A stretch of 64,000 nucleotides of DNA from Methyloferula stellata AR4 (lineage in GTDB: Bacteria > Pseudomonadota > Alphaproteobacteria > Rhizobiales > Beijerinckiaceae), in contig NZ_ARWA01000001.1 in NCBI RefSeq assembly GCF_000385335.1, forward strand, positions 3,240,001 through 3,304,000, given 5' to 3'. Below, piece by piece: positions 44,146-53,316 of the stretch (position 1 is the stretch's first letter; each line of letters starts with the position of its first letter). The position numbers were made by a program, and so were the translations under genes. The notes beneath the pieces are model-generated. The model had not been told where the DNA came from. It saw nothing but the letters and a program-made list of their open reading frames with translations, and searched no databases.

Positions 44146-46608
44146 TCAGAAGGTCGTGCCGCCCGAGAAGCGGAAGAACTGGGTCTGATCGTAGGGGCTC
44201 TTGGTGATGGCCTTGGCGAAGTCGAAGCGGATCGGCCCCATCGGCGAATTCCAAATCAACGAAACACCGGCGGAGGTTCTGATCGTCTTGTTGTCGCCGC
44301 CGACCGTCAAGCAGGTGCCTTGGGTGAAGAGCGGAGAGGCATCCTGCGGTGTACAGTTCTGAGGCAAGCCACCCGGCGTGAAATTGGTCTTGCCCTCATA
44401 GCCGAACAACGTGCCCGAATCGAAGAAGGCCGCACCCTTCAAACCAAAGTCCTTAGGCAGACCCCAGATCGGGAACTGAACTTCGGCCGACGCGCCGACA
44501 TATTTCGTGCCGCCGAGCGGGTTGCCCGAGGGATCGACGCCGAAGGACACGTCGCGCGGGCCGATGCCGTTCGGTGCGAAACCGCGGACGAGCGACGGAC
44601 CCATGTTGAAGTTGTCGACGATCCGCAGCTGCTGGCCACCCAAAGCCTGGAGATCGCCTGCCTGGAAGTGAAGGATACCGACGAGCTCGTCGAAATAGAC
44701 CGTATGATAATACCGCAGGTCGCCGGTCGTGCGCAGAAACTTCTCGTCGCCGCCAGCGCCGGCCGCATCCTGCTTCAATTCAGCGTAAATGCCGCCAGTC
44801 GGATTCTTGTAATTGTCCAGCGAGTTATAGGACAGGCTATAGCCGAACATCGAGGTCACTGTCGCGCCCGCCGCCTCTTTCAAGGCCAGCGACGCTTCGC
44901 CATTCGTCAAACAGTTCGAGTACGGCCCGAGCGGGAGCGCCCCAAACGTGCCCGGTGTCACGAACGCCACCGGCAGCTGACAGTCGTTATAAGGATGTTT
45001 GCTATCATTCGGGATGGAGATGTCCGAACGATAGATCGAATAACGCGGCGAGAAGGTGATCTCGTCGGTGATGGGCAGGCCGAAGCGCACCGTGCCGCCG
45101 GTGACGAAGTTATTGTAGAATGAATATTGCGAGACATCCGTCTTCTTGGCGAAGACGTCGAATCCGGCCGCGATCCGATGATCGAGGAAATAGGGCTCCG
45201 TGAAGCTGAATGTCACGCCGCGGCTATACTGGCCTTCCGAGACGGCGAGCTTCACATATTGGCCGCGTCCCATGAAGTTCGATTCGCTGACCGCGACTTC
45301 GGCGATAAAACCGTCGCTCGTGGAATAGCCGCCGGACAGCGACAGCGAACCCGTCGGTTGGTCTTCGACATCGACGACCACGATCACCCGGTCTGGCGCC
45401 GAACCCGGCTCGTTGGTGATCTTCACCTTTTTGAAGAAGCCGAGGTTGTTCAGGCGGCGCTCGGCGCGGTCGATGAGAACTTTATTATAGGCGTCGCCCT
45501 CGGCGAGTTCGAACTCGCGGCGAATCACGTAATCGCGTGTACGCGTGTTGCCGCGAACGACGATGCGTTCGATATAGACGCGCGGACCTTCGTCGATCAC
45601 GAAGACGATGGCCACGGTATGGGTTACCGGATCGCGGTCGCCGCGCGGGTGGACCTGCGAGAAGGCATAACCGCGCTTCATGACCTCTCTGGTGAGGGCC
45701 TCGGTCGTCTTTTCGATCATGTTGCCATTATAGGTCTCGCCGGCCGAAAGGCGCAGATAGCTCCGCAGCGAGGCTCCGTCGATCTCCGGAATATGCGATT
45801 CGACATCGACGCTGGCGACCGTATAGGGCGCACCTTCTTCAACCGTGATCGTCACGATATAGCCGGTCCGTTCCGGATCGTATCGGATATCGGATCCGAT
45901 CACACGGAAGTCGGCATAACCATTCTTGAGATAGAAACGGCGAATGAGTTCGAGGTCGGATGAAATCTTGTCCGGGTCGTAGACGTCGGATGTCTTGAAG
46001 AAGGAGAGGAAATTCATCTCCGTCGTCTGCATCATGTCCTTCAGCTTGCCGGTGGAATAGGCGTGGTTGCCGACGAAATCGATCTCCCGGATGCCCGTCT
46101 TGCCACCCTCGTCGATGGTGAAGACGACATCGAGCCGGCCGTTCGCCAAATCGACGGTGCGCGAAGTGACCGTCGCGGCGGCGCGTCCGGACCGGCGATA
46201 GACGTCCTTGATGCGCTCGATATCGGCCGCGACCGTCGCCGGACTATAGGGTCCGCGCGATTTCGACTGGATCTCTGACTGAAGTGTTTCGGTCTTGACC
46301 TTGCTGTTGCCCTCGAAGGCAACGCGATTGATGATGTTATTTTCAGTAACGGTAACAGCGATACCGCCGCGACCGCCGCTGACCCTCACATCCGCAAACA
46401 GGCCCGTGGCGTAAAGATCCTTTACACCCTTGTTGATGGAGGCCTGGTCGGTCCCTTTGAAATAGGACTGAATCGTCGGGGTATCGACGCGATGATTGCC
46501 ATAAACGGTGACACTTTCAGCGTAGGCCGCTGGAGACAACACTCCGAGCAACGCAAAAAAGAGTGCCGCGAACAGAAACCGGTTTGGACGGAAACCTAAA
46601 AATCGCAT
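44146..46608 (-). CDS. bamA: Outer membrane protein assembly factor BamA
   Basis: The core of the BAM complex that inserts beta-barrel proteins. About 820 residues from the ATG at 46608 (MRFLGFRPNRFLFAALFFAL, signal peptide ending AYAES); the frame extends to 46713 but the extra part is not signal-like. Five POTRA domains follow, e.g. ITVEEGAPYTVASVDVESHI and FVIDEGPRVYIERIVVRGN. The barrel contains SLSGGYSTSDGFIAEVAVSE and the family end SLIWNSPMGPIRFDFAKA with terminal TTF. It should depend on rseP for nothing but position; it lies after rseP behind a terminator, so a separate promoter in 46609-46960 is likely. Confidence 0.95.
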   Translation of the reverse strand: MRFLGFRPNRFLFAALFFALLGVLSPAAYAESVTVYGNHRVDTPTIQSYFKGTDQASINKGVKDLYATGLFADVRVSGGRGGIAVTVTENNIINRVAFEGNSKVKTETLQSEIQSKSRGPYSPATVAADIERIKDVYRRSGRAAATVTSRTVDLANGRLDVVFTIDEGGKTGIREIDFVGNHAYSTGKLKDMMQTTEMNFLSFFKTSDVYDPDKISSDLELIRRFYLKNGYADFRVIGSDIRYDPERTGYIVTITVEEGAPYTVASVDVESHIPEIDGASLRSYLRLSAGETYNGNMIEKTTEALTREVMKRGYAFSQVHPRGDRDPVTHTVAIVFVIDEGPRVYIERIVVRGNTRTRDYVIRREFELAEGDAYNKVLIDRAERRLNNLGFFKKVKITNEPGSAPDRVIVVVDVEDQPTGSLSLSGGYSTSDGFIAEVAVSESNFMGRGQYVKLAVSEGQYSRGVTFSFTEPYFLDHRIAAGFDVFAKKTDVSQYSFYNNFVTGGTVRFGLPITDEITFSPRYSIYRSDISIPNDSKHPYNDCQLPVAFVTPGTFGALPLGPYSNCLTNGEASLALKEAAGATVTSMFGYSLSYNSLDNYKNPTGGIYAELKQDAAGAGGDEKFLRTTGDLRYYHTVYFDELVGILHFQAGDLQALGGQQLRIVDNFNMGPSLVRGFAPNGIGPRDVSFGVDPSGNPLGGTKYVGASAEVQFPIWGLPKDFGLKGAAFFDSGTLFGYEGKTNFTPGGLPQNCTPQDASPLFTQGTCLTVGGDNKTIRTSAGVSLIWNSPMGPIRFDFAKAITKSPYDQTQFFRFSGGTTF

Positions 46609-47029
46609 TGTAAGACCGGTCCCCACTTCGATAAAGCCGCAGATCGAACCAGCGGCAACCAGTTGATCTGGTTGTATATTGGGATGGTTTAAAACAAGCC
46701 GGAAGGCCGCCATCCTCTAGCTTCGCTTCTACCCGTTTTAATTTAGCCTGCAAATCCCGTTTACCCTTTTTAAGTCGATTTCAAAGGCACGTGGCGGGTA
46801 AGACACGTTTCTGAGTAAGCAAACTCTTAAGTGTGACGGTTAACTACGTCTAATCGCGAAAATGACGTCGGACGCCATTCTTTGGACCTATTTCTATTCG
46901 GCAAAGTGACGCTTCTGTGGCGCGGGTCGAAGCTGCCGCTCACATTGATGCAATGTTCTGCAACAAAAGGAGACGGCTTGAAGCAGCCGTCTCATCAAGC
47001 CCGTTCGATCCAGACCTTTCGATCCGAAT
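46609..47029. other. Gap between rseP and bamA: terminator and bamA leader
   Basis: About 420 bases. The right end holds the rseP terminator (46960-46993); the rest, read leftward, is AT-richer than the genes and must contain the bamA promoter and leader. I see no gene. No clear sigma-E-type sequence was recognised. Confidence 0.5.
46960..46993 (-). terminator. Rho-independent terminator after rseP
   Basis: On the minus strand GAGACGGCT (46993-46985) pairs perfectly with AGCCGTCTC (46978-46970), followed by CTTTTGTTG. It lies 37 bases after the rseP stop and separates rseP from bamA. Confidence 0.85.
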
Positions 47030-48175
47030 CTAACCCCAGTGCATCCACTGGCGGGTGATCCGGGATATGTCATTGTAGGTGGCGAAAATCATAAGTCCGG
47101 CGACCAAGGTCAAACCGATTCTATAGCCGAACTGCTGGGTCTTCTCGTGCAGAGCCCGCCCCCGCACGGCTTCCACCGCGTAATAGAAGAGATGGCCTCC
47201 ATCGAGCAGCGGAATCGGCAGAAGATTGAGAAAGCCGATCGAAATCGACAGGATCGCAGTCAGGCTCATCAAAGCGGCAAAGCCGATCTTGGCCATCTCG
47301 CCCGAAGCTTGCGCGATACCGGCGATGCCGGACAATTGCTCGGCCGATTCCCGCCCGATCAAGAGACCCGAAAGATAAGAGCCCGTGCGCTCGATGACAT
47401 ACCATGTCTCGGCCGCGGCCATCCGCGCCGATTCCGGCACGCTGTAGCGCTCGACATGGACATTTGCCGGATTGTTGGCGGCTTCGACGCCGAGAACGCC
47501 AACGCGTGTGGTCCCGAAAGGCGTGGCAATATCGCGCCGACGCGGCGTCGCAACCAGATCAACGGTCTTGCCATCGCGCTCGACGACGAAGGTCAGGCTC
47601 TGGTCGCTGGAGGTCTGGACAATGCGCTGCATGTCCTCGAACCCATTGATCTTGACTCCATCAATGGAGACGATCAGGTCGCCCGGGCGAAAGCCGGCGT
47701 CTGCCGCCGCGCTGCTGGGGGCCACCGCGTCGACCCGCGGAATCAACATCCCGCGGCCTTCAATTGAAAAAATTCCGGTAAAGATCACGATTGCCAGCAG
47801 AAAACTGGCGAGCGGCCCGGCGGCGACGATCGCGGCGCGCTTCCAGACATTTTGGGCGAAGAAGGTCACCGCCTTCTCGTCGGAAGGCATGTTGGCTATG
47901 CCGGCCTCGTCCGTCATCGAGGCGCCATTGGCATCGCCGTGAAATTTCACATAGCCACCGAGCGGGAAGGCTGCGATCCGCCAGCGCGTGCCCCAGCGGT
48001 CGGTGAAGGCAGCCAGTTCCGGACCAAATCCGAGGGAAAAGGCATCAACCTTAACGCCGCACAAGCGGCCGACGGTGAAATGCCCAAGCTCGTGGAAGAA
48101 AACCACGATGCTCAGAACGAAGATGAAAGGGACGATATATCCGGCAAGAGACCATAAATTCATGAGTATCGACAT
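47030..48175 (-). CDS. rseP: Site-2 protease RseP (M50)
   Basis: A 381-residue intramembrane zinc metalloprotease that cuts transmembrane anti-sigma factors and signal-peptide remnants. The zinc site HELGH is His28-Glu29-x2-His32 in the first helix (VVFFHELGHFTVGRLCGV), and the third ligand lies in LLDGGHLFYYAVEAVRGR near the C-terminus. A PDZ domain (RFRPGDLIVSIDGVKINGF, roughly residues 150-190) lies between. Four membrane helices are predicted. It is the usual neighbour of dxr and bamA. Confidence 0.95.
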   Translation of the reverse strand: MSILMNLWSLAGYIVPFIFVLSIVVFFHELGHFTVGRLCGVKVDAFSLGFGPELAAFTDRWGTRWRIAAFPLGGYVKFHGDANGASMTDEAGIANMPSDEKAVTFFAQNVWKRAAIVAAGPLASFLLAIVIFTGIFSIEGRGMLIPRVDAVAPSSAAADAGFRPGDLIVSIDGVKINGFEDMQRIVQTSSDQSLTFVVERDGKTVDLVATPRRRDIATPFGTTRVGVLGVEAANNPANVHVERYSVPESARMAAAETWYVIERTGSYLSGLLIGRESAEQLSGIAGIAQASGEMAKIGFAALMSLTAILSISIGFLNLLPIPLLDGGHLFYYAVEAVRGRALHEKTQQFGYRIGLTLVAGLMIFATYNDISRITRQWMHWG

Positions 48176-48241
48176 AGGTCTCCCCTATAGGCGCGGAAGG
48201 TTGCGGAAAAGCCAAAACTTCCCGCTTACGCTTTGGTATGG

Positions 48242-49480
48242 TTACTGATTTATTACCATGCCGGAAGCGGACGACCGCGCCAAGAGGGCTCGCGATCTTT
48301 CTCTCACCATATGGTCAATGGCGAGCGCATCCTCAACAGATTGGGGTTCCTTTGCCACACCGTCCGCCAAAGCCGCCTCGCAAGCCGCTTCGACGACACG
48401 CGCGATCTCATGGAAAGAGATGACCCGGTTGAGGAAAGCTTCGACGGCGATTTCATTCGCCGCGTTCAGGACGGTCGGCAGCCCCTGCCCTTGCCGCAAA
48501 GCCTCGATTGCCACGCGCAAAGCTGGAAAACGATCGAAATCCGGCCGCTCGAAGGTCAATTGACCGACCGCCGCCAGATCGAGCCGCCGCGCCGCCGTCT
48601 CGATGCGCGTCGGATAGGATAGGCAATGGGCGATCGGCACTTTCATGTCGGGTGCCGCGAGGCCAGCCGTCACCGATCCATCCTTGAAGGATACGAGCCC
48701 ATGCACGACCGATTGGGCGTGCACCAGGACATCGAGCCGCGCCGCCTCGATGCCAAAAATATAATGAGCCTCAATGACTTCCAGGCCCTTGTTCATGAGG
48801 CCCGCCGAATCGACGGTGATTTTCGGTCCCATCGCCCAATTGGGATGATTGAGCGCCTGTTCGGGCGTCGCCTGCGCGATCTGCTCTTTGGTCCAGGTGC
48901 GGAATGGGCCGCCTGAGGCGGTCAGCGTCATCATTTCGATCGTATCGGGATCGCATTCATTCATCGCCTGGAAGATGGCGTTATGCTCGCTGTCTACCGG
49001 CAAAAGCCGCGTGCCGGTCTTCTCGGCCTGGCGAATGAAGGCCGGACCGGCGCAAACCAGACATTCCTTGTTGGCAAGCGCCACGGTCCGCCCGGCCGAA
49101 AGCGCCGCGAATGTCGGTTTGACTCCGGCCGTGCCCGCGATCGCACCCATGACCATGTCGGAAGGATAAAGCGCCGCTTCGATGACAGCCTCAGGACCCG
49201 CCGCCGCCTCGATCCCGCTGCCGGCAAGCGCCTCTTTGAGTTCTGCGTAGCCGGCTGGATCGGCGAGCGCGGCGAAAGACGCGCCAAGTTCGCGCGCCGT
49301 GCGGGCCAAAGTCTGCGGATCGCGGCCGCCTGCCACAGCAGGGACGCTGAAGGCGCCCTTGGCGCCCAAAATGATCTCAACCGTCGAGCGGCCGATCGAT
49401 CCGGTCGCGCCAAGGATCACGACCGAGCGGGGTTCGGACGCGGAAGCCGGCTTCTGTTTGAGTTGAACAACCGTTTCCAT
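48242..49480 (-). CDS. dxr: 1-deoxy-D-xylulose 5-phosphate reductoisomerase
   Basis: A 412-residue NADPH enzyme forming MEP in the non-mevalonate isoprenoid pathway. The nucleotide fold opens VVILGATGSIGRSTVEII; ALANKECLVCAGP and LLPVDSEHNAIFQ contain the metal-binding acidic residues, and TLTASGGPFRTW is the substrate loop. Its C-terminal helical domain (LPTVLNAANEIAVEAFLNR) is complete. It provides isoprenoid precursors used by UppS, and lies between cdsA (18-base gap) and rseP (66-base gap). Confidence 0.95.
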   Translation of the reverse strand: METVVQLKQKPASASEPRSVVILGATGSIGRSTVEIILGAKGAFSVPAVAGGRDPQTLARTARELGASFAALADPAGYAELKEALAGSGIEAAAGPEAVIEAALYPSDMVMGAIAGTAGVKPTFAALSAGRTVALANKECLVCAGPAFIRQAEKTGTRLLPVDSEHNAIFQAMNECDPDTIEMMTLTASGGPFRTWTKEQIAQATPEQALNHPNWAMGPKITVDSAGLMNKGLEVIEAHYIFGIEAARLDVLVHAQSVVHGLVSFKDGSVTAGLAAPDMKVPIAHCLSYPTRIETAARRLDLAAVGQLTFERPDFDRFPALRVAIEALRQGQGLPTVLNAANEIAVEAFLNRVISFHEIARVVEAACEAALADGVAKEPQSVEDALAIDHMVRERSRALLARSSASGMVINQ

Positions 49481-49498
49481 GTTGCTGTTTCTCTTTGG

Positions 49499-50443
49499 TT
49501 AATGCCAATCAAACAAGCCGGCGGCAAGTGAGGTGCCGCCATGCAAGAGACCGATTGCGACGGCAAAAACGGCCGCTGCGATGAAACCGTCGAGGCGATC
49601 CATGAGACCGCCATGGCCCGGGATCAGCCGGCCAGAATCCTTCACGCCGAACCGCCGTTTCATCCAAGATTCGAACATATCGCCAGCCTGCGCAACGGCT
49701 GCCGTTATCAGGCTCAATGCGAAGACATGCAAGAGCGGCACCGGTCCGGGCAGCCCTTTGAGCCCGACGAAGGTGCCGAGGACCGCGCCGCAGGCAATGC
49801 CGATCAGCGTGCCCGACCAGGTCTTGCCGGGCGAGACCGCCGGCCAGATCTTGGGGCCGCCCAAAGTGCGGCCAGCAAAATAGGCGAAAACGTCGGTGCC
49901 CCAGACAATGGCGAAGAGCCAGAGGATCGCGCGCGGCCCCAGGCTCGCGTCATTGCTGAGAAGACAGAGCGACCCGATCAGAACGCTGGCATAGACGAGA
50001 CCGGAGCTTGCCCAGATCCGCCGTCCTGGTCCGGCAAGCGCAGCCATGAGCAAGGCAGCCCCGGCCAGACTGAGGACAGCCAGTTTGAAATCCAAGCGGC
50101 TCGTAAAAGCCGCGACAAGGACGAGACAGAGGCTGCCGGTCAGATAGCGCGCCAGTCTTTGCTCGCCGTCGATGATCCTTTGCCATTCGCAAAAGACGGC
50201 GATCGCCGCCGCGAGCCAGATCACCACGAAAATATCGCCGCCGAACCACCAGGCGGCGAGCGCCAGCGCCATCAAGGCGAGGCTCGACAGCAGCCGCGGC
50301 AGAAGGTCGGCCAGAGCGGGACGAGAGGCCGTTTTGGAGGAGGACAGCTCCGGCCGATCCTGACCCGAGGCCATTTGATTTAAATCTCCGGCCTGCATTG
50401 CAAAAGGATCAAGGGATTTTCGCGCGTCCATCGGCGCGCTCAT
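49499..50443 (-). CDS. cdsA: Phosphatidate cytidylyltransferase
   Basis: An integral membrane enzyme making CDP-diacylglycerol from phosphatidic acid and CTP. About 314 residues from the ATG at 50443, which overlaps the uppS stop by 4 bases; the open frame continues to 50596 inside uppS. The first about 50 residues are polar and probably cytoplasmic; then about eight helices follow. The CdsA signature is intact near the end: [32 protein letters not shown] is also typical. It supplies phospholipid head-group synthesis in the same envelope cluster. Confidence 0.94.
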   Translation of the reverse strand: MSAPMDARKSLDPFAMQAGDLNQMASGQDRPELSSSKTASRPALADLLPRLLSSLALMALALAAWWFGGDIFVVIWLAAAIAVFCEWQRIIDGEQRLARYLTGSLCLVLVAAFTSRLDFKLAVLSLAGAALLMAALAGPGRRIWASSGLVYASVLIGSLCLLSNDASLGPRAILWLFAIVWGTDVFAYFAGRTLGGPKIWPAVSPGKTWSGTLIGIACGAVLGTFVGLKGLPGPVPLLHVFALSLITAAVAQAGDMFESWMKRRFGVKDSGRLIPGHGGLMDRLDGFIAAAVFAVAIGLLHGGTSLAAGLFDWH

Positions 50444-51231
50444 AAACCCGTCCCTACTTTGGCACCGTGCGCCGTCACGCCGCCAAACCGGCGCTCGCGC
50501 GACGCGAATTGGGCCAAGGCCGTCTCGAAAGCCTGGCGATCGAAATCCGGCCAATAGATCGGCAAGAAGACGAATTCCGCATAGGCGGCCTGCCACATGA
50601 GAAAATTCGACAATCTTTGTTCGCCGGACGTCCGGATGATGAGATCGGGATCCGGGATGCCGGCCGTATCGAGATGTTGCACGAAGAGGGTTTCGTCTAT
50701 CTCTTCCGGCCGCAGCCGGCCGTCGGCGACCTTCTGCGCGATCGCACGCGCGGCAGCGACGATTTCCTGCCGGCTGCCGTAGTTGAAGGCGATGACGAGC
50801 GTGATCCCGGTATTGGCCTGCGTCAGGCTTTCCGCATCTTCGAGCAAAGCGCGGATGTCCGGCTTCAACGTGTCCTTGATGCCGATGATTTTGATCTTCA
50901 CGTTGGCGCGGTGAAGCTCGTGCAAATCATTATGAATGAAACGTTTCAAAAGCCCCATCAGATCAGAGATTTCCTCGACGGGGCGGGTCCAGTTCTCAAC
51001 CGAAAAACTATAGACGGTGAGATAATCGAGGCCGAAATCGATGGCCGCGCGGACGGTCTGGCGCAAAGCCTCGACACCGCGCCTGTGGCCCTCAAGTCGC
51101 GGCAGGCCGCGGCTCGCGGCCCATCGGCCATTGCCGTCCATGATCACGCCCACATGCGAGGGACGGCGCGAAGGAACGATGTCCACGGCCTTTTGCCTGA
51201 TCTCCTCTTCGATGATGTCCGGCGTCGCCAT
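50440..51231 (-). CDS. uppS: Isoprenyl (undecaprenyl) diphosphate synthase
   Basis: A cis-prenyltransferase producing the lipid carrier for peptidoglycan and O-antigen. About 263 residues from the ATG at 51231; a GTG at 51258 would add nine residues. The catalytic Asp lies in [20 protein letters not shown]. The family blocks [39 protein letters not shown] and [19 protein letters not shown] are present. It overlaps cdsA by 4 bases and follows frr. Confidence 0.95.
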   Translation of the reverse strand: MATPDIIEEEIRQKAVDIVPSRRPSHVGVIMDGNGRWAASRGLPRLEGHRRGVEALRQTVRAAIDFGLDYLTVYSFSVENWTRPVEEISDLMGLLKRFIHNDLHELHRANVKIKIIGIKDTLKPDIRALLEDAESLTQANTGITLVIAFNYGSRQEIVAAARAIAQKVADGRLRPEEIDETLFVQHLDTAGIPDPDLIIRTSGEQRLSNFLMWQAAYAEFVFLPIYWPDFDRQAFETALAQFASRERRFGGVTAHGAKVGTGL

Positions 51232-51387
51232 TGGTGACTGTGCCCTTGCCGATCCCACTCTGAGAATTCGCCGTCCGCCAAGAAGGACGCGGTAGCGTGA
51301 TGCCAGAAGATTGCGTCGCGATCATGCCTCAACTGTGGTGCGGCGCCTGATCTTACATGAAAGGCCGGCCACTTTCCGCAACCGCCT

Positions 51388-51951
51388 TTAAACCTGCATG
51401 ATTTCCTTTTCCTTGATCGCCAGAGCCTGATCGACATCCCCGACAAATTGATCGGTCGCCTTTTGGATTTCCGCTTCGTGGCGCTTTTCGTCGTCTTCGC
51501 TGATCTTCTTGTCCTTCAGAAGCTTTTTGAGACCGTCGATCCCGTCGCGGCGGACGTGCCTGATCGCGATGCGCGCCTCTTCGGCATATTTATGCGCAAC
51601 CTTCACCATTTCCTTGCGGCGCTGCTCGTTCAGCTCCGGGATGCGGATTCGCAGGATCTGGCCTTCGACGGTCGGGCTGAGGCCGAGGTTGGACTCGCGG
51701 ATCGCCTTATCGACGGCATTCACCATACCCTTGTCCCAGACCTGAACCGAAAGAAGCCGCGGTTCCGGGACGCTGATCGTTCCGACCGCGTTGAGCTGCA
51801 TCCGCTGACCATAGGCCTCGACATAAATCGGCTCGAGCAGGCTGGCCGAGGCGCGCCCGGTGCGCAAGCCGCCGAGTTCGTGTTTTAGGGACTGCAATGC
51901 GCCCTGCATATGCTCCCTGAGGGCGGATAAATCGAATTCTGTACTCATCAT
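51388..51951 (-). CDS. frr: Ribosome recycling factor
   Basis: A 187-residue protein (start [19 protein letters not shown] at 51951; ATG at 51948 is equally possible) that splits post-termination ribosomes with EF-G. The frame extends to 52002 but the family starts here. Typical lines are [56 protein letters not shown] and [20 protein letters not shown]. It lies between pyrH and uppS. The 156-base gap to uppS holds an imperfect palindromic stretch. Confidence 0.96.
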   Translation of the reverse strand: MMSTEFDLSALREHMQGALQSLKHELGGLRTGRASASLLEPIYVEAYGQRMQLNAVGTISVPEPRLLSVQVWDKGMVNAVDKAIRESNLGLSPTVEGQILRIRIPELNEQRRKEMVKVAHKYAEEARIAIRHVRRDGIDGLKKLLKDKKISEDDEKRHEAEIQKATDQFVGDVDQALAIKEKEIMQV

Positions 51952-52182
51952 CGAACCTTGATCTTGGCTCAGAAATCTTGGCTCGGACGCCCTATTGGGC
52001 ATTCCTGGAGCCGGACGTAGCCGTCCAAATTAAGCAACAGCTTGCGCGATTCCAAATCGAAACCGAAAGCCCGCCAGAGTCTGTGTCGAAACTCACGGCA
52101 AACCCTAAAGCCTCTTGCCGCCTTGTGCTAGCCTTCGCAACGGCCCTCTTTGCCGCACGAAGCGCCCGCCCGCCTGACGCTC

Positions 52183-52923
52183 TCATGGCAAAACCAGCGT
52201 GGCCAAGCCTTTTCCTTCCAGCGCCGCGCGGATCGCGCCGCGCTCCTTGATGGAGAAGACGAGGATCGGAATCTTGTTCTCGCGGGCGAGCGCGAAAGCG
52301 GCTGTGTCCATGACCGCGAGATTTTTGTTGATGGCCTCGTCATGGGTCAGCTTGGTATAACGCGTTGCCTTCGGATCTATCTTCGGATCGGCCGAATAAA
52401 TGCCGTCGACCTGGGTCGCCTTCATGATCACGTCGCTTGAGAGTTCGGCGGCGCGCAGCGCCGCGCCGGTATCGGTCGTGAAGAATGGGTTGCCGGTGCC
52501 GCCGGCCAGAATCACGATCCGCTGTTTCGAAAGATGATGCAAAGCCGCCTGGCGGGAATAAGGCTGGCAGAGCGACGGCATCGGAACGGCCGAGAGCACG
52601 CGGGCGGACTGGCCGAGTTTCTCGATCGCAAACTCAAGCGCCAGAGCGTTCATGACGGTTGCCAGCATGCCGATCGAATCGGCGCGGGCGCGCTCAATGC
52701 CCTTTTCGGCGCCCTCGATGCCGCGGAAGAAATTGCCGCCGCCGACGACGACTGCTATCTCGACGCCAAGCGCAGCCGTTTCGACGAGGTCCAAGGCGAG
52801 GCGTTCGAGCGTTTCGGCATCTAGGCCGTGGGTCCGGTGCCCCATGAGCGCTTCGCCGGAGAGTTTCACGACGACGCGGCGCCATTGCCGCAAGGCCTCC
52901 GGCGTTCCGCCTTCCTCAGTCAT
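52183..52923 (-). CDS. pyrH: Uridylate kinase
   Basis: A 246-residue bacterial UMP kinase of the amino acid kinase fold, phosphorylating UMP to UDP. VVVKLSGEALMG is the phosphate-binding loop; AVVVGGGNFFRGIEGA, DSIGMLATVMNALAL, VILAGGTGNPFFTTDTGAAL and STATQVDGIYSADPK-like residues (KATQVDGIYSADP) are typical. It is first in the leftward pyrH-frr-uppS-cdsA-dxr-rseP run. Normally tsf and rpsB stand directly before it, but here they are 7.8 kb away. Confidence 0.96.
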   Translation of the reverse strand: MTEEGGTPEALRQWRRVVVKLSGEALMGHRTHGLDAETLERLALDLVETAALGVEIAVVVGGGNFFRGIEGAEKGIERARADSIGMLATVMNALALEFAIEKLGQSARVLSAVPMPSLCQPYSRQAALHHLSKQRIVILAGGTGNPFFTTDTGAALRAAELSSDVIMKATQVDGIYSADPKIDPKATRYTKLTHDEAINKNLAVMDTAAFALARENKIPILVFSIKERGAIRAALEGKGLATLVLP

Positions 52924-53022
52924 CCGAGTTCCTTTGAAAAAGAATGCGATTCGTCTTTCGGCAGTATAGCTTGGGTCGTGGCGATTTTATTATCCTACAT
53001 CTTTCCTAGAGCGAGCAACCGC

Positions 53023-53274
53023 ATGGATGAAAGCGTTAAAACACTTGTCGCGGAAGCTTTCCCCGATTTAGCGCATAACTTGTTCGGACGTGCTTTCAGC
53101 CTCGACGAGGCATGCGAGCTTGTCTCAGCCTATATGTTCCGGCGCTATGGCGTCAGCGATTATCAATGCAGCCCAGCGGTGAAAGAGGCCCTGACCTGCC
53201 AGCTCGACGCGGAAGCTAAGTTGCAGCGCGCCCCAGACGGCGGCGCAGCTCCGGCCTGGAAACCTTCGTCTTGA
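53023..53274 (+). CDS. Small hypothetical protein, DUF-like
   Basis: An 83-residue soluble protein from the ATG at 53023 (MDESVKTLVAEAFPDLAHNL). The frame is open further upstream over the pyrH start but that part is not protein-like. It is helical (FGRAFSLDEACELVSAYMFRRYG) with two cysteines (DYQCSPAV, ALTCQL). No family recognised. It starts the rightward block inserted between pyrH and tsf and ends 42 bases before the histidine kinase, so it may be co-transcribed. Confidence 0.55.
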   Translation: MDESVKTLVAEAFPDLAHNLFGRAFSLDEACELVSAYMFRRYGVSDYQCSPAVKEALTCQLDAEAKLQRAPDGGAAPAWKPSS

Positions 53275-53316
53275 TGTAACAGAACGTGTTGATGCGAGAG
53301 TAAAGGAAACGGCGCA